Positions 10,318 to 20,445 of a stretch of DNA of 64,000 bases are shown in pieces. The stretch is from Cercis canadensis. Lineage: Eukaryota > Streptophyta > Magnoliopsida > Fabales > Fabaceae. The stretch lies in NCBI GenBank assembly GCA_003255065.1, contig QAOA01004387.1:99327-163326 (forward strand), written 5' to 3'. Position 1 is the stretch's first letter. The number at the start of each line of letters is the position of its first letter. The notes beneath the pieces were generated by a model that saw nothing but the letters and a program-made list of their open reading frames with translations, was not told the DNA's origin and did no database searches. The position numbers and the translations under genes were made by a program.

Positions 10318-10586
10318 TGACTGTTTACTTTTCGCTTGTTGAAATGTCCAAATGAAGAATATGCTTACAGTAACATTGACCACAGGAGTTCAGTTCAGGA
10401 TTTCTAATATGATATTTTATACACTTTCGTGGACAAAGTTTATGTCAAGAAACTAATTCAAAGCCATCAATAGTAGATGTGCCTACTTCTATTTCCTATG
10501 CCTCTATATAAAGCTTCAAAGCAATATTTCTTGTCTAATTCTTTTCCTAATTCCTGTAGTTATTATACCTGCGCTTGCACAGAAAG
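10318..10586 (+). promoter_or_regulatory. Promoter of UGT copy A2
   Basis: Nearly identical to 25153-25425 upstream of copy A5, including TATATAAAG at 10505-10513 and the leader up to the ATG at 10587. It differs from the W-box promoter type seen at 20446 and 37284. Confidence 0.75.
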
Positions 10587-12488
10587 ATGGAGGAGAGGAA
10601 ACTAAATATGGGTTCTGTTTTTGAAGCGAAGCCTCATGCTGTATTAACCCCACTTCCAATTCAAGGCAATCTAATCTCAATGATGAAACTAGCAAAACTG
10701 CTTCACTTCAGAGGCTTTCACATAACCTACGTCAACACTGAGTACAACCACAAACGCTTACTGAAATCAAGGGGGCAATAGAGGCTTTCACATAACCTAT
10801 GTCAACACGGAGTACAACCACAAACGCTTGCTAAAATCAAGGGGGCCTAATGCCCTTGATGGTTTACCAGATTTTCGCTTTGAAACCATCCCAGATGGTC
10901 TTCCTCCAGCAGATGTCAATGCCACCCAAGACATTCCTTCTCTTTGTGTCTCGACCCAAAAGAACTGCCTCGCACCATTTCGGGACCTTCTTGCTAGACT
11001 TAATGACTCTGCCTCCAATGGCTTCATTCCCCCAGTTAGCTTCTTGATTTCAGATTCTATCACGACCTTCACTATCAAAGCAGCTGAAGAACTTGGAGTC
11101 CCTAATGTGCTCTATTGGCCAGCGAGTACATACTCATTCTTGGCTGTTGCACACTATCGCAGTCTAGTAGATAAGGGTATTATACCCTTCAAAGGTATCC
11201 ATTTATGTTACTGCTTCTTATATGTGTATCTTCAAATCAATTGGAGTAAGGCTACTTACACAACTTTCATATTCATAACTCTGCACTATTACCAGTGATT
11301 CTACCAAGTCCAGATAGCCAAAACATGAGTCATGATATATATAATCTTTATCCATTAACATTCTAGCCTAGAAACTCATATTTTGCCAGGCAGTTTGTGA
11401 AATGTGTGTCAATAAAGATAGGGTATGTACTATTACATACTCAAATATGGCCATCTGAACAGTTATATGCATAACAGTTGCTTTAATTATTATTTCTTTG
11501 TTGATTATGGACCTTCAAGCTACCTATTAGCTTTTTGTAATTCCAATGTGCAGATGAGAGTTATCTCACAAATGGGTACTTGGACACTGAAGTAGATTGG
11601 ATTCCAGGAATGAAAAATATCCGACTCAAGGACCTCCCTAGCTTTATACGGACAACAGACCCAAATGATTTGATGGTGGACTTTCTCATCAATGAGGTAG
11701 ACAGCACTTATGGAGCCTCTGCCATTGTTATTAATACATTTGATGAGCTTGAGGGTGATGCAGTGAATGCTCTATCCTCTATTTTCCCTCCCCTTTACAC
11801 CATTGGCCCTCTCCCTTTGGTTCTCAATCAGATTCCCCAGAACCACTTGGAATCTATTGCTTCCAATCTTTGGAAGGAAGAGACTGAGTGTCTTGAATGG
11901 CTTGAATCCAAGGAACCCGGATCAGTGGTTTATGTGAATTATGGTAGCAGCACAGTTATGTCTGCAGAGCAACTCCATGAGTTTGCATGGGGACTGGCTA
12001 ACAGCAAGAAACCCTTTTTGTGGATCATTAGGCCTGACCTTATCAATGGTGGGTCAGTGATTTTGTCATCTGAGTTTGTGAATGAAACTAAAGACAGAAG
12101 CCTAATAACAAGCTGGTGTCCACAAGAGAAAGTGCTGAACCACCCTTCAATTGGAGGGTTCTTGACTCATTGTGGATGGAACTCAATGACTGAAAGTATC
12201 TGTGGAGGAGTGCCAATGGTGTGTTGGCCATTTTTTGCAGATCAGCAAACTAACTGCAGATATGCTTGCACAGAATGGGGAATTGGGATGGAGATTGATA
12301 ATAATGTGAAGAGAGAGGAGGTGGAGAAGCTGGTGAATGAGTTGATGGTGGGAGAGAAAGGGAGGAAGATGAAACAGAAGATGATGGAGTGGAAGAAAAA
12401 GGCAGAGGAGGCCACTACACCAGGTGGCTCTTCTTACGTGAACTTGGAGAAATTGATTACGGAAGTGCTGCTAAAACCAAAACCTTAG
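10587..12488 (+). pseudogene. UGT85-like glycosyltransferase, type A copy A2, disrupted exon 1
   Basis: Exon 1 is 10587-11194, the intron 11195-11553 (GT-AG), and exon 2 11554-12488. Exon 1 starts like copy A5 ([17 protein letters not shown] with Asn replacing the catalytic His). It then contains a 70-bp direct duplication (10711-10780 and 10781-10850) that shifts the frame and creates a stop at the junction (KSRGQ-stop). After the duplication, sequence and intron match copy A4 rather than A5. Exon 2 is fully open, with a canonical 44-residue sugar-donor box from [16 protein letters not shown] to FFADQQ. Without suppression of the stop only about 65 residues would be made. It is best explained as the product of out-of-register crossing-over between two paralogues. 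Confidence 0.93.
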
Positions 12489-12876
12489 AAAACTCGGCCA
12501 ATACCAAAGTGATGTAAAAGTATTGGAGTTTACTTTTAAACGTTCCTTTCTGATTTATTAGTTTTAGAATAATCGATTCGTTGTTAAATTAATCCTCATA
12601 AACGAAATTAGTGAAAGTGAACCGAATGAAGGTCTCAAAATACTCTGTCATACAAAGATATAGTTATTGATGCTTTGACAGCGAGACCCTGAAGCAATGA
12701 TGGCTTATCACAAGTTTGGTAAATCTAGTTCTATCAAAATGTTAGAGTCAAGCCCTTGTTATTGGATTACCAAAAAAAAAAAAGTGTAAGTGAACAAAAA
12801 AAAATTAAGTAACGTGGCCATTAATTTCCTAATATCTTATGTGGCATGGGTAACACACTAATTGCTCATTATATAA

Positions 12877-13435
12877 AAGGCTTAATTACAATTTTGGTCG
12901 TCATATTTAAACAACTTGAACTTTTTGGTTTCTCTATTTTAAAAACGAACAATTTAATCCTTCTATATTTATAAAATGTGCAATTTTGATTATTCCATCA
13001 TTTCTTAAGTCTAGTTTAAAAGGTAGAGTTCTTCAATTTACAATCTCACCAGTCAAATTAAAGAGTTACATCTTACGAATCTACCCACAAAATTTCAGCT
13101 CGATTTAACGGTGAGACTCAATCCAAAATATCAAAACTAGAAATTTTCATCTAATTGCAAATCTAGAATCATTCACCGTTAGATCGAGCTGAAATTTTGT
13201 GAAAAAATTCACAAAACATATCTCTTCAATTTGAATTGTGGGATTATGAATCAAATAACTTTGTAACTTGAAATAAACCTAAGAAATTTTGGCTTAAAAA
13301 TAAAATGACCAAAATTATACATTTTATAAATATGGATAAACTAAATTATTTATTTTTAAATTTTTAAAATAAAGAAACCAAAAAGTTCAAGTTATTAAAA
13401 TAAGATAATCAAAATTACAAGCCTTAAATTAATTA
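12877..13435. mobile_element. Foldback (long-TIR) non-autonomous element in the A2 3' flank
   Basis: Starts AAGGCTTAATTACAATTTTGG and ends with the imperfect inverted complement (CAAAATTACAAGCCTT). The complementarity continues inward almost to the centre, where TCAGCTCGATTTAACGGTGA faces TCACCGTTAGATCGAGCTGA. The whole 559 bp could fold into one hairpin. There is no coding capacity. Related copies lie at 18983-19453 (cut by an N) and 35055-35595. Confidence 0.75.
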
Positions 13436-13785
13436 TTACATTAGGATTCTTTAGCCGATTTTTTTTAAAAAAAAACATATTCTACAAAGTGTTGGTGCAA
13501 ACCTTTGCGAAGAAAATAGAAGACAGAAAATAATTAAGAACCAAAGGCCTGATGCGGATTTTGAAAAAGTAAGGAAGCAGTGTGCAATTTGTCTAAAACC
13601 TAAGGAAGATGAATGTAATTTCCTCTAAATATTATAATGATCTAGACTAGAGTAGTTGATTTGTGCCATTAGTATAAATAAAAATTAAGCACATATTGCA
13701 AAAGCAGAAACTGCCAACCACATATTATCAAATCTAACCTACAACAATTTCCAAAGAAATTGAAAAACATGAAGAAATTTGATAT

Positions 13786-14046
13786 ATGGTCATGGGAAGC
13801 ATAAGTACACACCATATATTGCAGCACTTGTATAAGGCTATTGCACTTGTCACTGTCATTGCTTGTACTCTTGCTTATTCTATAGATTCTTATTTATTAT
13901 ACAACTATCTATATATGTTCTCTTCTCCCTTTGACTCTTTCAATATTGTAGTTAGCTATCTAATTTTTGTTTTTTTTTATTATGGCTTGTACTCTTTCTT
14001 ATTTAATATTGCCGCCAGCTCCTCAAGACTAGGGCAAATGTTATAG
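13786..14046 (+). CDS. Hypothetical 86-residue hydrophobic protein (copy 1)
   Basis: Not recognised. The frame (MVMGSISTHHILQHLYKAIA onward) has two or three hydrophobic, Tyr/Phe-rich segments that could span a membrane. A TATA-like GTATAAATA near 13672 and a plausible leader precede it. An earlier, overlapping ATG near 13769 in good context opens an 11-codon frame (MKKFDIWSWEA) that would be met first by ribosomes. The same pair of frames occurs at 35958 inside a segmental duplication, with several amino-acid changes. It could be a chance open frame in conserved non-coding DNA. Confidence 0.3.
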   Translation: MVMGSISTHHILQHLYKAIALVTVIACTLAYSIDSYLLYNYLYMFSSPFDSFNIVVSYLIFVFFYYGLYSFLFNIAASSSRLGQML

Positions 14047-14049
14047 GAG

Positions 14050-14645
14050 AAGCCAGGAAAAGATTATATTTACATTTACAAGCTAACAACATAGAACCAA
14101 TGATTTAATATATATCACATTATATACATTTTTTTATGATTTTTTTTTTATTTTGCCTTTTGCGTTGGATAATATGAAATGGAAGTTAATTTCATCCAAT
14201 AATGTGAACAGCCAATATGATTTACATATACTGATAGCAACAATTTTATTTTTTAAAAAAATATACTATTAATTTACTATGCTTAATTTTTTAGTACTTT
14301 TAGTTTCGATTAAATATATATACTCAATTTTAATATATGGTATAGATATGGTTTATAATCTCCAAGTACCTTAAGGTGTAACCAAATAATATTGTTTTAA
14401 TTATTTCATAGACGACAAGGTAAACAAGCAAAGAAGCTTTATTTCACATCTCTAGCTATATATAAGACCAAGGGACTCCCTTGCTTCTCACACCAACAAA
14501 AAGCAAATTTTTCCTTTGCAAATCCAGTTTCCCCAACCTGCAACTTATTCAGTCATGGCCTTGAACCACTTTACATATAAAGATAAGCTCTGATTCCAAT
14601 GTCTCTGTAGATGGTAACTTCTCATTTTTATCGATGCTTAGTCTT
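14050..14645. other. AT-rich spacer
   Basis: No gene seen. The left part is duplicated at 36222-36485. The sequence around 14450-14600 (TATATATAAGACC and a C-rich leader-like stretch) resembles a promoter, but no supported reading frame follows. Confidence 0.4.
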
Positions 14646-14650
14646 AGATT

Positions 14651-14833
14651 AGTGGGGAATTGGAATGGAGATAGAGAATGATGTTAAGAAAGATAAAGGA
14701 GATAAAGGAGAAGAGATGCGGAAGAAGGCAATAGAATGGAAGCACAAGGCTGAGGTAGCTACATGACCTGCTGGATCTTCTTAATTACATTAACTTCCAC
14801 AGTTTAGTTAAGCAATTCAAAACAAGTCCCTAG
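14651..14833 (+). pseudogene. UGT type B 3' scrap (copy B2)
   Basis: Corresponds to the last 60 or so codons of type B exon 2 (WGIGMEIENDVKKDKGDKGE, then WKHKAEVAT), with an internal deletion, a TGA in the next codon and the PAGSS-stop ending shared by all B copies. It has the same left junction (GATGCTTAGTCTTAGATTAG) as the scrap at 36741. Confidence 0.85.
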
Positions 14834-15315
14834 CTAGATAAGGTTTCAAATTGTAATTCACAATAATAGGAAAATGGCTTTTATCTGATGCATTAAATGT
14901 AAACCAAAAAAAAAAATGGTCTTGTATTATCAAATGGCTTGAGGTCAAATACTAAAATTTTAACTAAAAATATATATATAAAAAAAAAACATAATCATGT
15001 ATTTCAATTAAATCCTAATGTTTTGTACTAACTATGATGTTATTATAATAATATTATTAACATCTTAAATTTTTTTTTTTTTTCTTAAATATTCTTAAAA
15101 AATATCATATCTTTAAAAAAAAATAAAAAGCAACCTTGACATTGATGTTACGTTTCTTCCTAAGAAAGAAAACGACATGTCACAGAGATAAATTAAAGAT
15201 TTAAATGTATTGTAAGTCCTTATAATTTGGACAAATTTTAAATTAAATTTTTATATTTTTTTTTTTGAATCTTTATAGTTTTAAATTTTTTTAATTAGGT
15301 CTCTGTTGTCACTCT
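14834..15315. other. AT-rich spacer, no gene seen
   Basis: Homopolymer-rich sequence after the B2 scrap. The first 70 bp still match the flank of other type B copies and then diverge. Confidence 0.4.
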
Positions 15316-15503
15316 CAGTTATAACTTCGTCAATTTAGTACTCACATAACAAACAGTTTATTTATGTAATAATAAAAAAAATTGACATAACATTAAAATA
15401 ACACAACATCAGTTATAACTTCGTCAATTTAGTACTCATATAATAAACAGTTTATTTATGTAATAATAAAAAAAATTGATATAACATTAAAATAATACAA
15501 AAA
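15316..15503. repeat. 94-bp tandem duplication
   Basis: Two adjacent copies (15316-15409 and 15410-15503) beginning CAGTTATAACTTCGTCAATT or CAGTTATAACTTCGTC, differing by a few substitutions. Confidence 0.85.
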
Positions 15504-15796
15504 TTATCACGTCATCATTTTTATCAATTTCAAAGTGTATAATCTTTCTATTACAAAAATAGCGCGAATCTTTCTATTATAATCCTTGTCGGCGGTACAA
15601 ATTGAACGTAGGCCGTATTTCATCTTATTCTAATGTGTAATCGATGTGGGCCATCCCAAAATTGTCTATTCTCAGTGGACCTATTCTTCTCCTTATCATC
15701 ACCTTCTTCATTCTACAGTGAAGGTATTAAAATGTTTAATTAAAAGGGCATCTACAGAATTGTGGCATCATCAAGTGTCTAATTGTTCAGCATTGA

Positions 15797-17605
15797 ATGG
15801 TGAAAATGGATGAACTAGTAAAGCCTCATGTGGTTTGTGTTCCAGTTCCAGCACAAGGCCACATAAACCCAATGCTAAAGCTAGCAAAACTCCTCCATCT
15901 CAATGGCTTCTACATCACCCCTGTCCACACACAATCCAACTTTGATCGCTTAATGAAATCCAGAGGCCAAAACTCTCTTAAGGGTCTCTCTGGTTTCCGG
16001 TTCGAGACCATATCGGACGGGTTGCCGCCAGCGAACCAACGAGGAATTCTAGACCTGCCGGCGTTGTGCATAACAATACCAGTTGCTGGGTTAAGCTCAT
16101 TCAGAGACCTCATAGCAAGGCTTGATGCTTCACAAGATGTGCCTCCTGTTACTTGTATACTTTCTGATAGTACCATGGGCTTTACTTTAAAGGGTGCCCA
16201 AGAATTCAATATTCCGGAATTTTATGTTATTTACACCAAGTGCTTGTGGCATGCTTGGGTATCTTAACTTTGAAGAGCTTGAGAAAAGAGGCTACTTTCC
16301 ATTGAAAGGTAATTTATTTATAATAATCACTTCTAGGCTAGTGTACTTGTCTAACCATTTGGTTGCTTTTATGGTGTAATTAGACTTTCTTTGTTGTCAA
16401 TAACATGTCTTTAAGACCAAAAGTACACTTGGATAACTATTAATTACAAGAAAATTAAAAGATGGTGAGTTTTTAAAAATATGTAGTACTGTATCAAATT
16501 TAAATTAATTATTTCATCTTACATTTTATATTTTAAAAGATACATTCAATTTTACAAATATCTTATTAATACCCTATTTTATTGGTTATTGGATATTGGG
16601 TATTTATTTGATCATAAATGTTTTGCATTATAGTTTAACTCAACTTTCTTCTATATTGGATGTAGATGAGAAGAATCTATTTGATGGATACTTGAATACT
16701 GAAGTTGATTGGATACCAGAAATGAAAGGGGATAGATTGAAAGATCTTTCTACATTGTTCAGGATCACTAATCCTTCTTATACAATGTTCAATTACAACA
16801 CATACTCTTTGAACAATGCTATGAAAGCCAAAGGGATCATACTTAACACCTTTGAAGATTTAGAAGGTGAGGTTTTGGATGGTATTAGAATCAAATACCC
16901 TCAGCTTTACCCCATTGGCCCATTACCAATGCTTTTAAAACAATTTTCTAGTTCAAATAACCAAATGGAGTCTATTGAATTAGACTTGTGGAAAGAAGAT
17001 GCTGAGTGCTTGGAATGGTTGAACAAAAGAGAGCAAGGATCTGTTGTTTATGTAAATTTTGGGAGCTTAGTGATTATGACTCCTAAGAATTTGAGTGATT
17101 TTGCTTGGGGACTAGCTAATAGCAAGTACCATTTCTTGTGGGTCATTAGGCCCAATCATGTGGATAGTGGAGAAGAGATTATATCTGACGAATTCCTTAA
17201 GGAAACTGGTGAGAGAGAGTTGTTTTTGGCATGGTGCCCACAAGAGAAAGTTCTTAGTCACTCTTCGGTTGGGGGATTCTTGGACACATTGTGGGTGAAA
17301 TTCCACAGTGGAAAGCATTTGTGAGGGTGTGCCAGTGATGTGTTGGCCTTTCTTTGCTGAACAACAAACCAATTGCTTTTATGCTTGCAATAAGTGGGGG
17401 ATTGGAATGGAGATAGAGAATGATGTTAAGAAAGAGCAAGTTGAAGGGCTTGTGAGGGAACTTATGGGAGGAGATAAAGGAGAAGAGATGCCGAAGAAGG
17501 CAATAGAAGGGAAGCACAAGGCTCAGGTAGCTACATCACCTGCTGGATCTTCTTAATTACATTAACTTCCATAGTTTAGTTAAGCAATTCAAAACAAGTC
17601 CCTAG
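15797..17605 (+). pseudogene. UGT85-like glycosyltransferase, type B, near-complete pseudogene (B3)
   Basis: Exon 1 is 15797-16308, intron 16309-16665, exon 2 from 16666. The start MVKMDELVKPHVVCVPVPAQ leads to an intact catalytic GHINPM and Asp (CILSDS). One extra T at 220-223 of the 16200 block (16220-16223) shifts the frame just before the FMLFTPSACGMLGY segment. In the sugar-donor box an extra G near 17281 shifts the frame again, and the box Trp codon is TGA in the restored frame. The box otherwise reads [16 protein letters not shown], later ending AEQQ rather than ADQQ. The C-terminus is cut short (PAGSS-stop at 17556) relative to the older frame ending at 17605. Type B is closer to ordinary UGT85A proteins (TPSACG segment) than type A is. 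Confidence 0.93.
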
Positions 17606-18174
17606 CTAGATTCAAGTGGCAAGTGGGTGGTAGCCTGGTAGGGTCAGATAAGGTTTCAAATTGTAATTCACAATAATAGGAAAATGGCTTTTATCTTATG
17701 CATTGTTATTTCTTTTCATAAAATATTTTGAGTATTATTAGATACAATTTTCTTTTCCTCATCAAATCATAATATTTTAAAATCTCTAGAAAAAACTTCA
17801 GTTCTCAAGTTCGAGTTCCCATTACTCCTATATTTCTATCAAAAAAAATCTAATTTTATTTATCTATAACAAAAAAAATCATAATATTTAATAAGAGATT
17901 GTTTTCCATCTAATTGTAGACTCTTAAGTGACTAACTTAATAACAAAAATAATTAATGTTAGACTTATGGGTTATGACAAAATGGTGTTAAAATTGTCAA
18001 AGACATAATCTGCTAATGAATAATAGTATTTATATATTAATATGCTTTATTTTGGTTGTCAAATTAAAATTTCAAGGAGATTCTTTTCTTTTCAAATTAT
18101 ACCAACTACATGCATTTATAATTGGATTGGGTCAAAAGATTAGGTGAATCAGAAATTACAGTACTACTTTGGAT
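17606..18174. other. Spacer between type B end and type A promoter
   Basis: AT-rich sequence with no gene. It is repeated at 19583-20150 after the N at 19454, and its right part again at 34030-34250. Confidence 0.6.
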
Positions 18175-18425
18175 GCGCTAAGTGGTTAGCACTTTAATTA
18201 TGACTCCCAAAGCATGCTGCTAGAGTACGTCTTTTACTAATTGAAGAGAAAACGTTGACTAAAATCATGGATGATTGTGTTTGCTTTCTGCTTGTTGAAA
18301 TTTCCAAATGAAGAATATGCTTATGATTTCCAATCTGAACACTCTTAACTTTCTATGCCTATACAAAGCTTCAGAGCCATATCTCTTGTCTAATACTAAT
18401 CCTACCTAACAGCCTAACAGAGTTG
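18175..18425 (+). promoter_or_regulatory. Type A UGT promoter driving a truncated mini-gene
   Basis: Same layout as the promoter at 20150: GAGTACGTC motif, W-box TTGACT at 18255-18260, TATACAAAG at 18360-18368, and the leader ending CCTAACAGAG. There the leader joins directly to the 3' end of a type A coding sequence. Confidence 0.8.
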
Positions 18426-18581
18426 ATGAATGAGTTGGTGGTGGGAGAGAAAGAGAAGAAGATGAAACAGAAGATGATGAAGTGGAAGAAAAAGGCAGAG
18501 GAGGCCACTAGACTAGGTGGCTCTTCTTACGTGAACTTGGAGAAATTGATTACGGAAGTGCTGCTAAAACCAAAACCTTAG
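18426..18581 (+). CDS. 51-residue mini-ORF: C-terminus of a type A UGT joined to the UGT promoter (copy A3)
   Basis: A deletion joins the type A leader to the last codons of exon 2. The first ATG after the leader (18426) is in the original UGT frame and gives 51 residues, starting MNELVVGEKEKKMKQKMM and ending VLLKPKP. This is the Lys/Glu-rich C-terminal helix region and tail of the enzyme, without any donor- or acceptor-binding residue, so it cannot glycosylate. An identical copy sits at 34498-34653. Transcription is plausible because the TATA box and leader are retained. Whether a peptide is made or has any role is unknown, and it may simply be a decaying deletion product. Confidence 0.5.
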   Translation: MNELVVGEKEKKMKQKMMKWKKKAEEATRLGGSSYVNLEKLITEVLLKPKP

Positions 18582-18982
18582 ACAACTCAGCCAATACCAA
18601 AAGTGATGTAGGAAAAACGATGTAGAAGTATTGGAGTTTGCTTTTAAACGTTCCTTTCTTATTTATTAGTTTTAGAATAATCAATTTGTTGTTAAATTAA
18701 TCCTCCGTAAATGAAATTAGTGAAAGTGAACAGAATAAAGATCTCAAAACACTCTATCATATAAAATTATAGTTGTTGGTGCTTCGACAGTGAGACCCTA
18801 GAGCAAAGATGGTTTACCACAAGTTTGATAAATTTAGTACTATCTAAATGTTAGAGTCAAACCCTGGTTACTATGTTACCAAAAAAAAAGTGTAAGTAAA
18901 CAAAAAAAATTTAAGTAAGGTGGGCATTAATTTCCTAATATCCTATGTGGCATGGGTAACACACTAATAGCTCATTATATAA

Positions 18983-19453
18983 AAGGTTTAATTACAATTT
19001 TGGTCCTCATATTTTAACAACTTAAATTTTTTGGTCTTTCTATTTTAAAAACGAACAATTTAATTCTTTTATATTTATAAAATGTGCAATTTTGATCATT
19101 CCGTCATTTCTCAAGTCTAGTTTAGAAGGTAGAGTTTTTCAATTTATAATCTTACCATTCAAATTGAAGAGTTACATCTTACGAATCTACCTACGAACTT
19201 TTAGTTCAATTCAACGGTGAGACTCAACCCAAAATATCAAAACTAAAAGTTTTTATCTAACTACAAATCTAGAGTCATTCACCGTTAGATCGAGCTAAAA
19301 TTTTGTGAGGAGATTCACAAAACATAGCTCTTGAATTTGAACTGTGAGACTATGAATCAAATAACTTTACAACTTGAAATAAACCTAAAAAATTTTGGCT
19401 TAAAAATAAAATGACCAAAATTATACATTTTATAAATATGGATAGATTAAATT
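18983..19453. mobile_element. Foldback element, truncated at an N
   Basis: The same family as 12877-13435, with the left arm and centre present; it is cut at the N at 19454. The region 17950-19453 is almost identical to 34030-35527, where the element is complete. Confidence 0.7.
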
Positions 19454-19454
19454 N

Positions 19455-19582
19455 AGGAGAAGAGATGCCGAAGAAGGCAATAGAAGGGAAGCACAAGGCT
19501 GAGGTAGCTACATCACCTGCTGGATCTTCTTAATTACATTAACTTCCATAGTTTAGTTAAGCAATTCAAAACAAGTCCCTAG
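19455..19582 (+). pseudogene. UGT type B 3' scrap (copy B4) starting at an N
   Basis: Begins immediately after the N at 19454, inside the B C-terminal coding region (EEMPKKAIEGKHKAEVATSP), with the same PAGSS-stop ending. From here to 20401 the sequence repeats 17477-18420. Confidence 0.85.
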
Positions 19583-20401
19583 CTAGATTCAAGTGGCAAG
19601 TGGGTGGTCGGGTCAGATAAGGTTTCAAATTGTAATTCACAATAATAGGAAAATGGCTTTTATCTTATGCATTGTTATTTCTTTTCATAAAATATTTTGA
19701 GTATTATTAGATACAATTTTCTTTTCCTCATCAAATCATAATATTTTAAAATCTCTAGAAAAAACTTCAGTTCTCAAGTTCGAGTTCCTATTACTCCTAT
19801 ATTTCTATCGAAAAAAATCTAATTTTATTTATCTATAACAAAAAAAATCATAATATTTAATAAGAGATTATTTTCCATCTAATTGTAGACTCTTAAGTGA
19901 CTAACTTAATAACAAAAATAATTAATGTTAGACTTATGGGTTATGACAAAATGGTGTTAAAATTGTCAGAGACATAGTCTGCTAATGAATAATAGTATTT
20001 ATATATTAATATGCTTTCTTTTAGTTGTCAAATTAAAATTTCAAGGACATTCTTTTCTTTTCAAATTATACCAACTCTATGCATTTATAATTGAATTGGG
20101 TCAAAAGATTAGGTGAATCAGAAGTTACAATATATATACTACTTTGGATGCGCTAAGTGGCTAGCACTTTAATTATGACTCCCAAAGCATGCTGCTAGAG
20201 TACGTCGTCGTTTACTAGTAGAGGAGAAAACGTTGACTGAAATCAATGATGATTGTGTTTGCTTTCTGCTTGTTGAAATTTCCAAATAAAGAATATGCTT
20301 ATGATTTCCAATTTGAACACTCTTAACTTTCTATGCCTATACAAAGCTTCAGAGTCATATCTCTTGTCTAATACTAATCCTACCTAACAGCCTAACAGAG
20401 T
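19583..20401. repeat. Direct repeat of 17606-18420
   Basis: Near-identical to the segment about 1,980 bp to the left. The left copy runs into the deleted mini-gene and this copy into an intact UGT gene. Because this copy starts at an N, the pair could be two alleles placed end to end in the assembly instead of a real tandem duplication. Confidence 0.85.
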
Positions 20402-20445
20402 TATACCTGTGCTTGCAATCAAAGATAGGGGAGAGAAAACTAGAG
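20150..20445 (+). promoter_or_regulatory. Promoter of UGT copy A4
   Basis: Contains GAGTACGTCGTCGTTTAC, a W-box TTGACT at 20233-20238 (WRKY-binding core), and the TATA-like TATACAAAG at 20338-20346, 100 nt before the ATG. The upstream in-frame ATG present in the copy at 37284 is lost here (GATAGG instead of GATGGG). Confidence 0.75.

Noticed and set aside
10828-11298. Second part of A2 exon 1 as an independent short gene
   Set aside because: It starts inside the duplicated 70 bp, lacks the N-terminal strand and catalytic motif, and reads into the intron.
17790-17830. tRNA-like T-loop word (CAAGTTCGAGTTCC), repeated near 19780 and partly near 28380
   Set aside because: No acceptor stem, D-arm or anticodon arm can be drawn around it.
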